Shown: positions 1 to 11,298, counted from the stretch's first letter. The stretch: 64,000 nt of DNA from Megaustenia siamemsis (GCA_032433765.1 JAVIAB010000092.1:40225218-40289217), one strand, 5' to 3'. Translations and numbers: made by a program. Notes: generated by a model not told the origin, from the letters alone.

Positions 1-162
1 CAGTATATCTGCCCCCAGTCTGTCTGCATATGCCCAAAGTCTGTTCATATATTTCCCCAGCTCTTCTGCAAATATGTCCCTGTCTGTAAGTACATGTCCA
101 CAATCTCCACGTATATGTCCAAAGTATGTCATATATCTATTCGTAGCTTGTATACCTGCCCC

Positions 163-357
163 CTAAACTACTAAAAGTAATCCTGGAGGGGAAAATACAA
201 GGTAAAAGAGGCAGAGGCAGACCAAGACTAACATGGACGCGTAACATCAAAAGATGGACAAACCAGCCTATGACAACCTGCATCATCAAAGCAAGAGCCA
301 GAGCAGAATGGCGCTCCATGGTAGCCAACCTTCGCTGTGGAGATGACACTCAATGAT
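163..357 (+). mobile_element. LINE family B, 3'-end fragment
   Basis: In the plus frame this encodes the C-terminal tail of a non-LTR retrotransposon ORF2-like protein (glycine/arginine-rich GKRGRGRPRLTW segment, then a short tail) and ends in ATG repeats. The same segment recurs at 45666-45918 and 58432-58725 (plus) and at 19932-20194 and 57528-57755 (minus), which defines the family. It is 5'-truncated, as is usual for LINE copies. It lies in the presumed intron following the adenylate cyclase exon. The clade is not assigned. Confidence 0.75.
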
Positions 358-411
358 GATGATACTATCTGCCCCAGTCTTACTGTCCACATATATATGT
401 GCATATCTTAC

Positions 412-651
412 GCAATAGCCTCCACCATGTCCAGTCCCATCTCCACAGCACAGTGCGCATGGTCTCTCCGGGGTTCTGGCATCCCACTAACGCAGTAGTA
501 GCAGTCTCCCAGCAGTTTAATCCGTAGACAGTGGTTCTCAGTGGCCAGCGTATCGAATCTGGCGTACAACTCGTTGAGCAGCTGTACCAGCTCTTGGGCT
601 GTGCACGTCGAGGATAGGGCTGTGAACCCGCAGATGTCTGCGAATAGAATG
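412..651 (-). CDS. Adenylate cyclase, exon of the C1a catalytic domain
   Basis: This is a 240-bp internal exon of a class III membrane adenylate cyclase, which makes cAMP from ATP at the cytosolic face of the plasma membrane. On the minus strand it is bounded by an acceptor (...tatccccag at 652-653) and a donor (GTAAGA starting at 411). One base at the start and two at the end complete split codons, so the reading frame fits. The translation contains the first metal-binding aspartate in [10 protein letters not shown], the segment [21 protein letters not shown], and the second metal-binding aspartate in [10 protein letters not shown], followed by [10 protein letters not shown]. These are hallmarks of the C1a half of animal transmembrane cyclases. 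Wording is closest, from memory, to the type 1 (rutabaga) and type 5/6 groups, but isoform cannot be fixed from one exon. No other exon of this gene was found in the window. Upstream exons should lie at higher coordinates. Confidence 0.93.
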
Positions 652-702
652 CTGGGGATACACAAATAGAAGCATGTAAATTAATTTATGGACTATGATG
701 GC

Positions 703-1236
703 TGGATAACAGCAGACATAACAGCAGCCATAACACTAGCTATAACAGCAGCCATAACACCAGCTATAACAGCAGACACAACACCAGCTATAACAGCAGT
801 CATAACACCAGCTATAACAGCAGACATAACACCAGCTATAACAGCAGGCATAACAGCAGACATAACAGCAGACATAACACCAGCTATAACAGCAGACGTA
901 ACACCAGCTATAACAGCAGACATAACACCAGCTATAACAGCAGCCATAACACCAGCTATAAAACAGCAGACATAACACCAGCTATAACAGCAGACATAAC
1001 ATCTTATATAACAGCAGACATAATATCAGATATAACAGCAGACATAACAGCAGATATAACAGCAGCCATAACACCAACTATAACAGCAGACGTAACATCA
1101 GATATAACAGCAGACGTAACATCAGATATAACAGCAGACGTAACAGCAGTTATAACAACAGCAGTTATAACAACAGCAGACGTAACAGCAGTTATAACAA
1201 CAGCAGATATAACACCATATATAACAGCAGCTATAA
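703..1236. repeat. 12-bp minisatellite (ATAACAGCAGAC / ATAACACCAGCT)
   Basis: About 44 copies of a 12-bp unit alternate between two main variants and decay towards the right end. It starts about 50 bp outside the acceptor of the cyclase exon, so it is intronic. It stays open in several frames on both strands only because the period is a multiple of three. Those frames are not genes. Confidence 0.95.
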
Positions 1237-1260
1237 CATTTATTTCACAATTTTAATTTC

Positions 1261-1748
1261 CTTTACACCAGAGGTTCTCACCATTAAAAAAAAAAATTAC
1301 ATACCTTCTGAAGAAAAGATAAACAGCAAAATGAGCATTAACAAAACAACATTAAACTGTACTGAACTAATGTGATTTTTGACCTTGCATTTTGCCTGCT
1401 AGCTAGATTTTCAAAGTTTGGGATTTGATGATTTATATCAATTCAAGCTCACGTCTTTTGAAGCTTTTCAAGATCCGTATCAAGGCTAATTTCAACAGCT
1501 AAATCTGCTGTGTTCCGACCATTTAATGCCGACAGTTACAGCCGCTTTTGTTCAGTGGGAAGGGAAAACACGCCAGCTTCTGCTTCGTTCTTTATCTCTT
1601 TCTTTCTATCAATCTTTCGTCCAACAGAATGTCGAACAATAAATGACGTCACTCGATTGAATGGGACTGGAACTTCCGGGCACCATGAAAACATGCGGCA
1701 GGCGCCACGGTGCCCACGGGCACTGCCTTGAAAACCATTGCTTTACAT
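1261..1748. mobile_element. Non-autonomous hAT-like element (MITE) with 8-bp duplication
   Basis: The element proper is 1269-1740 (472 bp). The left end reads CAGAGGTTCTCACC and the reverse complement of the right end reads CAATGGTTTTCAAGG. These share CA..GGTT.TCA, typical of hAT termini. The flanks are CTTTACAC (1261-1268) and CTTTACAT (1741-1748), a 7/8 match of the 8-bp duplication expected for hAT. No transposase is encoded. The terminal repeats are short and imperfect, so the call is moderate. Confidence 0.6.
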
Positions 1749-1849
1749 AGTCTAATACCGGGACGTGAGGCGAGATACAATACGGGTCCTTTGCAAGGTC
1801 TGACACTTTACATTAAAGATCGTCGGACATTAGAGTATAGAAATTTGCT

Positions 1850-1905
1850 CCCAATTGTCGTCTTCGGCTCGCAAGGAAAGCAGTAAGATAGATAAATAGA
1901 TATTA
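1850..1905 (+). mobile_element. LINE/SINE 3' tail remnant with GATA repeats
   Basis: CGTCTTCGGCTCG followed by a GATAGATA-type tail matches the 3' end seen at 21345-21393, and more loosely the family C LINE ends at 43870-43922 and 53660-53703. Only the tail is recognisable. Confidence 0.5.
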
Positions 1906-2050
1906 TCCAATCTACTACTGTTCCACTAAATTATGTTCATCTAACGAAATAAGTAACGCGCAAAATTGCACTTCACAAGTCTATTCACAGACTAAAATCA
2001 ACTATTCATGTTTAATGCATTAAATGCGTATCCATTATATTGAATGCAAA

Positions 2051-2053
<3 letters not shown>

Positions 2054-2120
<67 letters not shown>
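2054..2120. repeat. (TA)n microsatellite
   Basis: About 33 uninterrupted TA dinucleotides. Confidence 0.98.
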
Positions 2121-2124
<4 letters not shown>

Positions 2125-2689
2125 ATAACACCATTAGCTTTCGGAAACATGAATTATTTTTAGTTATAAAGATATTCTTGATCTTAGGACGATCATCAAT
2201 GCACTTTGACAATAACCTTAAGCATTCCAGATAGACATATATTCAAATAATCTCTGAGTGCTTTGCATAGCAACCTGTTCAGAGGTATGCTTCTCTAAAT
2301 TATATTTAAAAAAAAAATATTTTCTATTTGTAAAGGGGAAAAAATGTTCACGAAACTCACACAAAAATACTTGTTATGATCTACAGTTAGAATGAATTAT
2401 ATTACGTTTGGGAAATCGTCGGTCCTAGTAGTTGGTCGATTATGTAGATATTGAAGAATAAAATATCGGGTTGTATACCGTTATATCATAAATCATATAA
2501 ATGCATGAGAGATTCACCAGGCAACATATTAGTTGCGCTATCAGAAACAACAATGCGCTGTCAATTGAGCAAGGTCAGACAAAATATTCACAGTGTTCAC
2601 AATTCAGATTGAGTTAGTTGTGCTACCTCTGAGGGCACGCTCCCTTTAACAAAGTGACGTAGTATCGTTTCCATTCACATTATTTTATT
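2121..2689. other. No gene or repeat recognised
   Basis: AT-rich sequence without a convincing reading frame, splice-bounded exon or repeat. Confidence 0.5.
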
Positions 2690-3775
2690 CATCTACAGTT
2701 ATCTAGACTACACAAAAGCATTTGACAAAGTAAAGCAAGTAGAAATAATCAATATGCTGAAGAAATTAAACATTGATGGCAAGGATCTGCGAATCATAAA
2801 AAATCATATACTGACAACAAACAGCAGCTAATACGAATTATCAACCAAACAGGACAATTTCAATTTATAAAACAAGGAGTCAGACAAGGCTGTGTTCTAT
2901 CGCCGGATTTGTTTTCACTTTACAGCGATAATATTATGAGATCAATAGTAAATAAAAACGGAGTTGAGGTCAGCGGTCACAACATAAATAATTTGCAATA
3001 TGCGGATGACACATTCTTAATAGCAGAGACAGAAAATGAACTACAAGAAATAATAGACATAATAGTAAAAGAAAGCAACAAAAATGGTCACAGTCTGAAT
3101 AGTATGAAAACATATGTAATGGGCATATCGAAGAAACGATCATCACCATCATGCAGCATAAAAATAAACAGGACAAATGCAACGAGTCAAATACTTGGGT
3201 ACAATAATAACATCATTGATCATCACATAAATAAAAAAGCAGAGCAGCACAGGCCAAAATAGCTTTTCAGAAAATGAAAAATATCTTATGCAACAAATCT
3301 ATGTCAATAGAAATGAGAAAGAGAGTTCATCGATGCTATATAGAACAAATTCTGACCTATGGAAGCGAATCATGGACAGTAGACAAACATATGAAAAGAC
3401 GATTAGAGGTCACAGAGATGGGATTTCTCAGAAGAATGTTGAAAGTTCCCTGGACAGCTAAAAAGAACAATGAGGAAGTTCTCAAAGAGTCCTACATAAA
3501 AAGGGAGCTCATGAAAAACATCAGAAAGAAACAATCATCATTTTTTGGTTACATCATGAGAAGAGGAAAGTTGGAATACTTGGTTACAACTGGCAAAATA
3601 AAAGGAAAGAGAGATCGCGAACGACAAAGAGAGAAAGTACTGGATAGCTCGGTGTCATGGCATGGAAAACAGTCAACAACAGATTTGATACGATGCACTG
3701 TAGATAGAAGATTCTGGAAGGACATGATCGCCTACGCAAACCGGTATGGCACATGATGATCATATTTTCTTTAAT
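2690..3775 (+). mobile_element. LINE family A, reverse transcriptase to 3' end (decayed)
   Basis: Conceptual translation begins at the RT finger motif (LDYTKAFDKV), passes IKQGVRQGCVLSPDLFSLY and the catalytic YADD box (NNLQYADDTFLI at about 2985-3020). After a frame break near 3262 it continues through the thumb/connection region (CYIEQILTYGSESWT, LEVTEMGFLRRML) to a stop at 3756 and a short ATGATGATC tail. This is a non-LTR retrotransposon polymerase region lacking the endonuclease, so the copy is 5'-truncated. Internal stops and frame breaks (near 2830 and 3262) make it non-functional. Related copies are at 46010-46935 (plus), 44634-44884 and 60912-61222 (minus). Confidence 0.85.
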
Positions 3776-4470
3776 TCAAAATCATTAAACACCAGTTACC
3801 ATGTCTACTTGCGCAACTGATCATGTCTCTTCCCAACTTTCTATCCACAGAGTTATTCATCAGTTATGTTGCTGACTTCCTACAAAACCACTCTATTTAA
3901 CTCGGCAAGTCAGATCGTGTAATCTACCTGCTAATGTTACAACAGACAGTACCATCTACAGATGTCCTGCCTTAAGAATGCCACAGGAAACGACCTTAAA
4001 CTAACAAAAAGACACTCTTGCTACTTTGCGGGTGAGACTTTAAAGTGAGGGCTAGCAGAGTTAACAGAAGATGGCAAGGGAAAAACCACTGTCGCAAAAT
4101 AGAATCTCTGCAGCTATATAAAGTTGGTGATAAATTATATAAAAAAGTTAGTATTTGCAGAAGTTAATAATTGATGACAGTAAGTAGTGGCTGTGGCAAA
4201 GGCATTTGGGTGGTTGAAGACTAAAGAGTGTTCTCCTATGTGTGGGCTGAGTGACTCAATGAACAAGATCCGGAAAGAAGAGTTAATTACACCAATCAAG
4301 GGTAGAGACTTAATTCGTTGACAATGGCTGGGTTCAATACAGAGAACCAAGATTAGCAGTCTTCATGCATATCCTGGTACATTCTGGTGTTGAGAGCAAT
4401 GAGCAATGACAGAACAAACAGACAATATTAGCTGATGGACAGCAGATGGATCAAACAGATATCTTTCACA
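3776..4470. other. No gene recognised
   Basis: Short frames only. No recognisable domain or repeat. Confidence 0.5.
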
Positions 4471-4479
4471 ATCTAGGAG

Positions 4480-4720
4480 AGATTTGTAGAAAAAAATGAC
4501 TTTGACAGAGTACAAATATATGGCTATCTGGACTGTGTGTGTGAACTGGGAATGAAGATCAGTGAGATCAGAACAGAGCTATATTCTGGAATGAAAGGAT
4601 TTGTTAACCAACATCGAACTGGCACAATTAGTCGTTGTGTGCTGATGAACATTTTGAAAAGATTGGAACACCTATGGAGGTGCCCGGAGTGCTGTGATGA
4701 TAATTATAATTTAACATAAC
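4480..4720 (+). pseudogene. Possible Tc1/mariner-type helix-turn-helix remnant
   Basis: The frame around 4500-4650 reads DRVQIYGYLD...ELGMKISEIRTEL...FVNQHRTGTISR. The spacing resembles the N-terminal DNA-binding helix-turn-helix of Tc1-like transposases. No DDE catalytic region follows and no terminal repeats were found, so this is a weak suggestion. Confidence 0.25.
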
Positions 4721-5030
4721 ATTAAGTAAGTAGTTCTCATTACTGGATCAATAATTCCGCCAGAAAAACAACAAAAAAACTAATAATGAAACCATATACA
4801 AAAAGTTAAGCGGCAGCAACGCAAAAAATCTAACTTTAAAATTAGGTTATTCGAATAAAAAAAAAACAACACATATTGCCACAAAATATGACAAAACTGA
4901 CCACACTGTACTCAAGCAACATTAAATGTGCTTCCCAATAGATGAAAGATAATATATATGGTGGTGGTTTCTGTAGCTCGCTGACAAAACACTTGCTATC
5001 CGCCCTCTCAATCATTTCCTGACACCAATA
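4721..5030. other. Left flank of the palindromic element, nothing recognised
   Basis: AT-rich sequence without a recognisable gene, ending at the CACGGT duplication. Confidence 0.5.
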
Positions 5031-5036
5031 CACGGT
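5031..5036 (+). repeat. Target-site duplication CACGGT, left copy
   Basis: Identical to 17716-17721. It lies exactly where the inverted arms begin. A 6-bp duplication is the signature of Polinton/Maverick integrases. Confidence 0.85.
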
Positions 5037-5096
5037 AGTAGTATACAAGGGTCCAACTGATTATTATTTGGCCGTAAATTAACAAAGATATATAGT

Positions 5097-5113
5097 AGGC
5101 GCGCGGCGCGCCT
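5097..5113. repeat. GC-rich 17-nt terminal palindrome, left
   Basis: AGGCGCGCGGCGCGCCT is an 8-bp inverted repeat around one base. It sits 60 bp inside the left terminus, in otherwise AT-rich DNA, and is mirrored at 17638-17654. A role in end recognition is only inference. Confidence 0.7.
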
Positions 5114-5299
5114 AATGTACTGTAGGCGCAGGGGGAGTTAACCGTGACAGCTGGTCCCAGTGACCCCGGAAGTGACCTGTTTATGTCTGGTGTATGCTGA
5201 CTTTGGAGTTCTTTATGTACTTGATCGTTAGTGATAGGTTAGTAGATTATACAACATCAATAAAAAACAATCAATATAAAACAGAAGACAAAGATATAT

Positions 5300-5313
5300 T
5301 TTATTCTTTTATT
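5300..5313 (-). terminator. Polyadenylation signals of the left polymerase gene
   Basis: Two AATAAA hexamers on the minus strand (5308-5313 then 5300-5305), about 180 bp past the stop at 5492. They are mirrored in the right arm. Confidence 0.6.
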
Positions 5314-5491
5314 ATCTCAATAGGTGTATAACATACATTGATATTATATAACATTACAAAAATATTCAGTACACGAAGTAAATATATAGTACAAGGATAG
5401 CATTTAGTTATACCTAGGTAGTTGGGTGTCTGCTTAGCTAGGGTGAAACTGTTAGAGATTGCTGGGTAGTCTAAACTGGTAGTGTAAAGAG

Positions 5492-8400
5492 TTAAATATC
5501 TAGAGGTGTAGTCGAGACGTTATCATCAGCTACCTTTCTTTTTATATAGAAATAGGAAAGAGCATTTCTTGTTTGACTGTAGGAAAATATGGAATTATTT
5601 AAGACTTTGAAACCTACATTTTTCTCACCCTTGGCCTTTTGCGTGGCGAGAACCTCTAAAAACATATCTTTATCTAATTTGTTGTGTTGCTTGCTTAGCC
5701 CTTTACAACTGATTTTATCGTAATCCCCACTACAATGGTACGTCTTACTACATAAGCTAACAAGAGCTGTCCCTTCGTACTCTAGTTTAAAAAGCCCGGG
5801 CGTTCGTTTGGTGTATGCTTTAACACCCTTACAGTTTATACAGTCTGTTTTACTAGTATGTTCATCGCAAAACTCAGCAGGAAACCAGTCTTTATATACA
5901 CTATTAAACTCATCCCGCAGACCTGACTTAACTATATCCTCTAGCTTAGGTGCACTTAACGCCAAGTATAAACTATCAGTATCTGTTTCACATAACTGAA
6001 AGTTGGACCTATCTACAAACTTATCTAAGAACTCGAAATAAAAATCTAACATACGAAGTTTTGCATATTGATACACGAAGAAACCGATTTGTAGGGGTAA
6101 GTCCCAAACAGTTTTCTTTTTCTCCATCTCAATTTCAAAAAGATCCTCCCCTATTTCAGTCATCTTTTTAAACCGGGAACTATTTATCATTTTGATATCT
6201 CATCCCCCTGAACGTACGAGACAGCGCTATGATTGGCCTTATTGGTTAGAGTCTTCCCGTAGGCTGAGTTTCCTAAGAGCTTCATCGTATCGCTTACTAT
6301 AGATTGACTTTCGTCTAGATCACCAGCCCGCCTAGCGTCAGAAACCATTTCTCCAAACTTTTTAAAACAACTAGACGGTTGATATTCTATCACTTGATAA
6401 ATTTTTGTTACCTCCAATCCGTGGTCTAAATACCATTTTAACAATGGTGTTGCCAACAAAATTTTTATCCCCGACATAACTACCGATTAGGGTGCGACGA
6501 GGGGTTGACAACAAGTTATGTTTGAGGGCATATTCACCCATAAACGGACCAATATCAGCACGCGTGACGTCAATATTTTTGAAAATTGGAGTCATCTCAC
6601 TGAAATGTTCCTTCAGGCGATCGGGGACGTGAATGTCGCACTCGACGAGCCCAAAACATGTCCCATCTGAAACAGAAGCCAGAATCTGTTTATCACTGAG
6701 AGGGAGCCCTTCTTTAGAGTAAGAGGGTCTAGCTCTAGGGATGGCTTTAGAAAGGAAAGCCCTAATGGTTGGGTCAGACTTTTTCAGAGCCTGCCACTCA
6801 CATTCCCACATAACTTCTACTGGGACTTTTACCTCCTCAGTTAGGTAGGTGTGTATCTCACATGTTTTTTCAAACAGCTCGAACAATGGCTTATTATTAA
6901 CAGGGTTTCTTTCTTTATCTTTGGTGAGGGGACAGTCTTTGTGAACATGGTACAAACAACCATGAAAATTATAGCCTCTTCTATTGGATTTATCCCACCC
7001 ATCCACAGGGATATTTCTATCACCTAACCGAAACTCCCTCCCATTAAACTGAGTTTTCAACTCCACCCCTTTCTGGTGAGCGACCCACGTTAGCCACTCT
7101 CTACTTTGTTGGACATAATAGTTATCTTTTTCGACCCTAAACCCGGTCTCCATTCTTCTAATAATTGGGTAATCTGTTGGCATTGGGTTCATCAGAGCCC
7201 AAAGATACAACGCGTTGGCATCGTAACCTTGGATGGATTTGACTACCTTTCCACCCCTAATAAGCGTTTTGCCTACCTCGTGATACCTATGGAAAATTAT
7301 AGAGGGACCCCCGACGATATTATCTCTAATCATTGTGTGTAGACTCGCCTGTTTGCTCGAACATAAACTAAACATTACACCCCTATTAATGGTCTTAAAA
7401 AGATACTTTAAACAAACACCCGGAACCGAAATGGCGTCTTTAAAACAGTCTACACCCCGCTCCCCATAAAAGCGAACCTGCTGCTCCAAGGCTTCTAAGA
7501 ATGTGACTACATCTTTGTTGTTATACCACACCAAAAAGTCCCTAAGTGTGGTCATTTTATTGTCTTTCCAGACCTTTTTACACAGAGCGTACTCCTCCTT
7601 GGAAATATTGGAATTTTTTAACGACGAATAAAACGCTTCGTGTGGGGGTAGTTCTGTCTCCTCCAACTTTTGGGGGTCGTCTATATATTCATAACAAAAG
7701 TAACCCTTTGTTTCACTAATCTTATAAGCCGCCAGATATTTACTATAGCTAAACCCGGGGGCTAGATAGTTTACTATATCTAAGAATTTTAGATTCGGCG
7801 TTGCAATACACATAAAGTTATTGTTTCTTTTAACTATAAACTTGAACGGTCTTTCTACTTTGTAGTCTACTTCCATTTTATCTTCCTCTTCTTCGATAAC
7901 ATCAGCGTCCTCTTCTTCTTCTTCCTCTTCTTCTCCACCCACTTGGGCAGTGACAGCCATGAAGTGCTTTATTAAATAAGGTTTAATGACGTTGACGTCA
8001 TATTTCCCCGAGTTAAACCCTATCACTGGAAGCTCTTTTAAATACTCATCAAACCTAACTATTAGCTTGTCTTTATTCAGATCATGGAGTTGAGTAAAAA
8101 TACTTTCAAACCGATCTCGCAACAACGAGTATGCCCTAGCAGCTATACCAGTGAGGTAGTCAACCATCTGACTAACTAAAACCTGTGGGTCACCCTTCGT
8201 TATGAAGCATATTGGGCCCTCCCACCCGGGGACATTTGACGCTACAGAGCAGGAGAGGGGTACGTGTTTGGCTACAAAGGTAGTCGAGTGCGTTTCTTGG
8301 GGAACATTCCCTTTATCAAAGTAACATTCATAATCGAATGTTGCCCTGAAGGGGAAAATAAAACACGCTGGAGTACTTATTCCTTCAGCGCTGATTGCGT

Positions 8401-9829
8401 CCCATACACTTTCAGGTGAAGAATAAATACCACCTTTATATGTCTCTACAGCCAAATCCCCATTGCAAGTTTTTTCATGCCTATCCATACGCCCAAACTT
8501 TTTCCACAGTTTCCCACATTTTCCACAAGAAAAGCTTTTACTAGCCCTAGAAAGATCGTTTATATAAAAGAAGTGGTTTTTGTAAAGTAAAAGACGGAGA
8601 GTTTCATTATAACTACTACCGCTTCTCAGAACAATACGCAAGGCTTGCGCAGAATCAAATTCAAAAATATCTATATTTAGTGCAAAACAATTTTCTAAGA
8701 GAGGCGTTTCAGCAAGAGTTACACCGTGAAAGTTACTTAACTTTAGAGACGGGTTAAACTGTTTGAAAAGTAGTCTCGAAACCTTCCTAACATTATTAAG
8801 GGGAGTCCCTCGATGGACAGCTAGACAACGGAAGAAGCAGAGATTATCATTGTAAACTTTAGAATTGGAGTCGTTTTGAAGGATATTAATGCCGTAGTTG
8901 GATGTAATGTAGGGTGGGATATCTATCAGACACCCTATAGAATAATCTTGGAGTTTATAAACATAAACACTCGTACTGACTAATGCTTCTAAGGTATATT
9001 TGGTTGTCTCCCTGTTTTTATTTGCATACCCTAATATATCACTTTCATTTAATCTATCAACAAACGTTTCAAAATCATTTCTGTTGTTAACTAACAGGGG
9101 TTTGTCTAACCCTGTCGCGTTATTCGAGCTGGCGTGAAAGTAATGCAACCCCTGTGTCTCTCTATGGCTTAAGACTAGATGATGACTATAATTCACCTTG
9201 AAACGCTTTTTCTGGGCTTGGAAGATTGGGTTTACAAGAGTCTTCCAATCTATAGGAGTATCAGGCTGATGAAATATAGTGTACGTGTCCATGTATTTGG
9301 TCCTACGTTCATGTGTTCTAATAGCTAACCAGTTGTTCTTATATATCTTCTTAATATCTTGAGGTAACTTATTTAAAGAGTCTATTTCATTAATAAGTCT
9401 TGGTCTCTTTGAGGGTTCTTGAGTCGAACTCTTTACTGTCCGCTTGCGTGAGGTTGTCGATACAAGTGGGCCTGCTGGCGTTGATGGTGTTGAGGTGTCC
9501 ACAGCTATGTCATGGCTAGCAAGATGCACTCGCAGAGGGCTTGCTCCAGTAAAGCTTTGTTGGCAGATATGGCAGATATGTGGGGTAACACTGGGTTCTT
9601 TTGAAGGTATATGATTTGTTGACACAGGAGTTGGTGATGCAGGAACGGCTGATACAAGAGAGGCAGGATGCTCTGTCTTGATATGTTTGGCAAGATTGTC
9701 AGCTCTATTGTATACTCGTTCACAAACATCACATTTGTATTCCTGACGCCCATGTACACTAGCAACATGGCGTTTTCGGTCTCGGCTCCGGGTGAAAGTT
9801 TTGGAGCAGATATGACAAGTGTTAGACAT
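5492..9829 (-). CDS. Protein-primed family B DNA polymerase with zinc fingers and OTU-like region (left copy, two frame breaks)
   Basis: The encoded protein, about 1,445 residues across all frames, would copy linear DNA from a terminal-protein primer. Start chosen at ATG 9829, directly after a splice acceptor (CTACAG); in-frame sequence upstream is intron. Residues: C2H2 fingers at 5-26, 33-54 and 86-106; basic patch 128-144; OTU-like DNLC at 328-331 with a possible partner His 419; a C2HC finger 435-455; Exo I FDYECYF 498-504; Exo II GFNSGKYD 604-611; acidic run 633-650; Exo III Y769/D773; YxGG-like NIVGG 837; Pol A GYDANALYLWAL from 868; a nuclease-like insert with VDGW, FHGC and WECEW at about 942-1012; then Pol B GNSAYGKT and Pol C ETDTDSLY in the two following frames. 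Breaks: a one-base change at a G run near 6474 (residue 1120), shared with the right copy, and an A-run shortening near 6190, unique to this copy. No integrase or capsid neighbour is present. Confidence 0.88.
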
Positions 9830-10079
9830 CTGTAGAAAAGAAATTGAAACATTACAACTAAAGAGTAAAGAACAGTAAACATTACAAGAAAAGAAAACAA
9901 GAAAAGTAAACAACGAGAACTATCGAAATTAGGTTACAAAAGTAACACGTGGATACTAAAAAACCAACTTATCGAAAATAGGTTACTAAAATAACACGTG
10001 GATACTAAACAACCAGCTTATCGAAAACAGGTTACTAACGTAACATACTATAGCATTAAAGAACTAAGATAACACTTAC
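9830..10079 (-). other. 5'UTR intron of the left polymerase gene
   Basis: Donor G|GTAAGTG at 10079 and pyrimidine-rich acceptor TTTCTTTTCTACAG ending at 9830, immediately before the ATG. 250 bp. Mirrored at 12679-12928. Confidence 0.75.
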
Positions 10080-10160
10080 CTTTTATGTGTTTGAAGGCAC
10101 GAGACACGTCCGTCGGCAACAACTGTAAGCGAAAGTCTGATTACAAACTTCAAAGTCGCG

Positions 10161-10169
10161 TTATATATA
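10161..10169 (-). promoter_or_regulatory. TATA box, left polymerase gene
   Basis: TATATATAA on the minus strand, about 80 bp before the splice donor. This leaves room for a short untranslated first exon. Mirrored at 12589-12597. Confidence 0.6.
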
Positions 10170-10309
10170 CGCCAGAAACACCGGAAGTGTTACTAAAAAT
10201 AGAACTGACCGCTGATGCAATACCGGAAGTGTTACTAAAAATAGCTTTTGACGGCTGACGTGATGCCCGTGGAGTTTATAAAAATAGATTTTGACCTATG
10301 ATGCAATAC

Positions 10310-11230
10310 CAGGCGACTTTATAGGAGTTTTTCCCTTGACCCTTTATGAGGGGCCGCCCATGAAACTGTTAGAAATAGTAAATTTACACTCTAGGGTTAC
10401 TCAAAACTTTATTTTAGTCATCCACATAGCAAACATTTACTTAAAACTCACTTTTATGGTTGTTACCCCCTGACCCATTTTTGAGGGTTACGCCCACGAA
10501 ACTGTTAAAAATAGTAAATTTAACACCTAGACATACTCCAAACTTTATATTAAGCATCCCCGTATCAAGAATTTACATAAAAAGCACTTTTGAAATTACT
10601 ACCCCTGTACCCATTTTTGGCGGTTACGCCCATGAAACTGTTAAAAATAGTCAATTTAACATCTAGACATACCCCAAACTTTATATTAAGCATCTCCGTA
10701 TCAAGAATTTACATAAAAACAACTTTTGAAATTACTACCCCTGTACCCATTTTTGGCGGTTACGCCCATGAAACTGTTAAAAAATTGAAATTTAACATAT
10801 AGACATACCCAAACTTTATATTAAGCATCCCCGTATCAAGAATTTACATAAAAACAACTTTTGAAATTACTACCCCTGTACCCATTTTTGGCGGTTACGC
10901 CCATGAAACTGTTAAAAATAGTAAATTTAACATATAGACATACCCCAAACTTCATTTTAGTCATCCCCGTATCAAGAATTTCCATAAAAACAACTTTTGA
11001 AATTACTACCCCTGTACCCATTTTTGGCGGTTACGCCCATGAAACTGTTAAAAATTGTCAATTTAACATCTAGACATACTCCAAACTTCATTTTAGTCAT
11101 CCCCATATCAAGAATTTACATAAAAACAACTTTTGAAATTACTACCCCTGTACCCATTTTTGGCGGTTACGCCCATGAATTCGATAAAAAATTGAAATTT
11201 AACCTATTGGTATACCTCAAACATAATATT
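10310..11230 (+). repeat. 136-bp tandem repeat, about 7 units, left arm
   Basis: The anchor CGGTTACGCCCATGAA starts at 10621, 10757, 10892, 11028 and 11164 (steps 136, 135, 136, 136), with two more diverged units upstream near 10350 and 10486. Units nearest the centre are the most alike. The short repeated reading frames here (MKLLPLYPFLAV...) are by-products. The position between promoter and centre resembles an iteron or enhancer block. Confidence 0.93.
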
Positions 11231-11298
11231 TGACACGCCCATGTATCAAATTTACCTGAAAAATCAATCAAAATTAGTAGTATATATCTAGTGATTGG

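Larger units (their letters stand above)
5037..11298 (+). repeat. Long inverted repeat, left arm
   Basis: Reverse complement of 11458-17715 apart from scattered single-base differences (mostly homopolymer length). It contains the leftward polymerase gene, its promoter and the 136-bp repeat array. Inner breakpoint: ...GTGATTGG at 11291-11298. Confidence 0.93.

Noticed and set aside
688..1000. AIT-repeat protein next to the cyclase exon
   Set aside because: 12-bp minisatellite in an intron, open on both strands.
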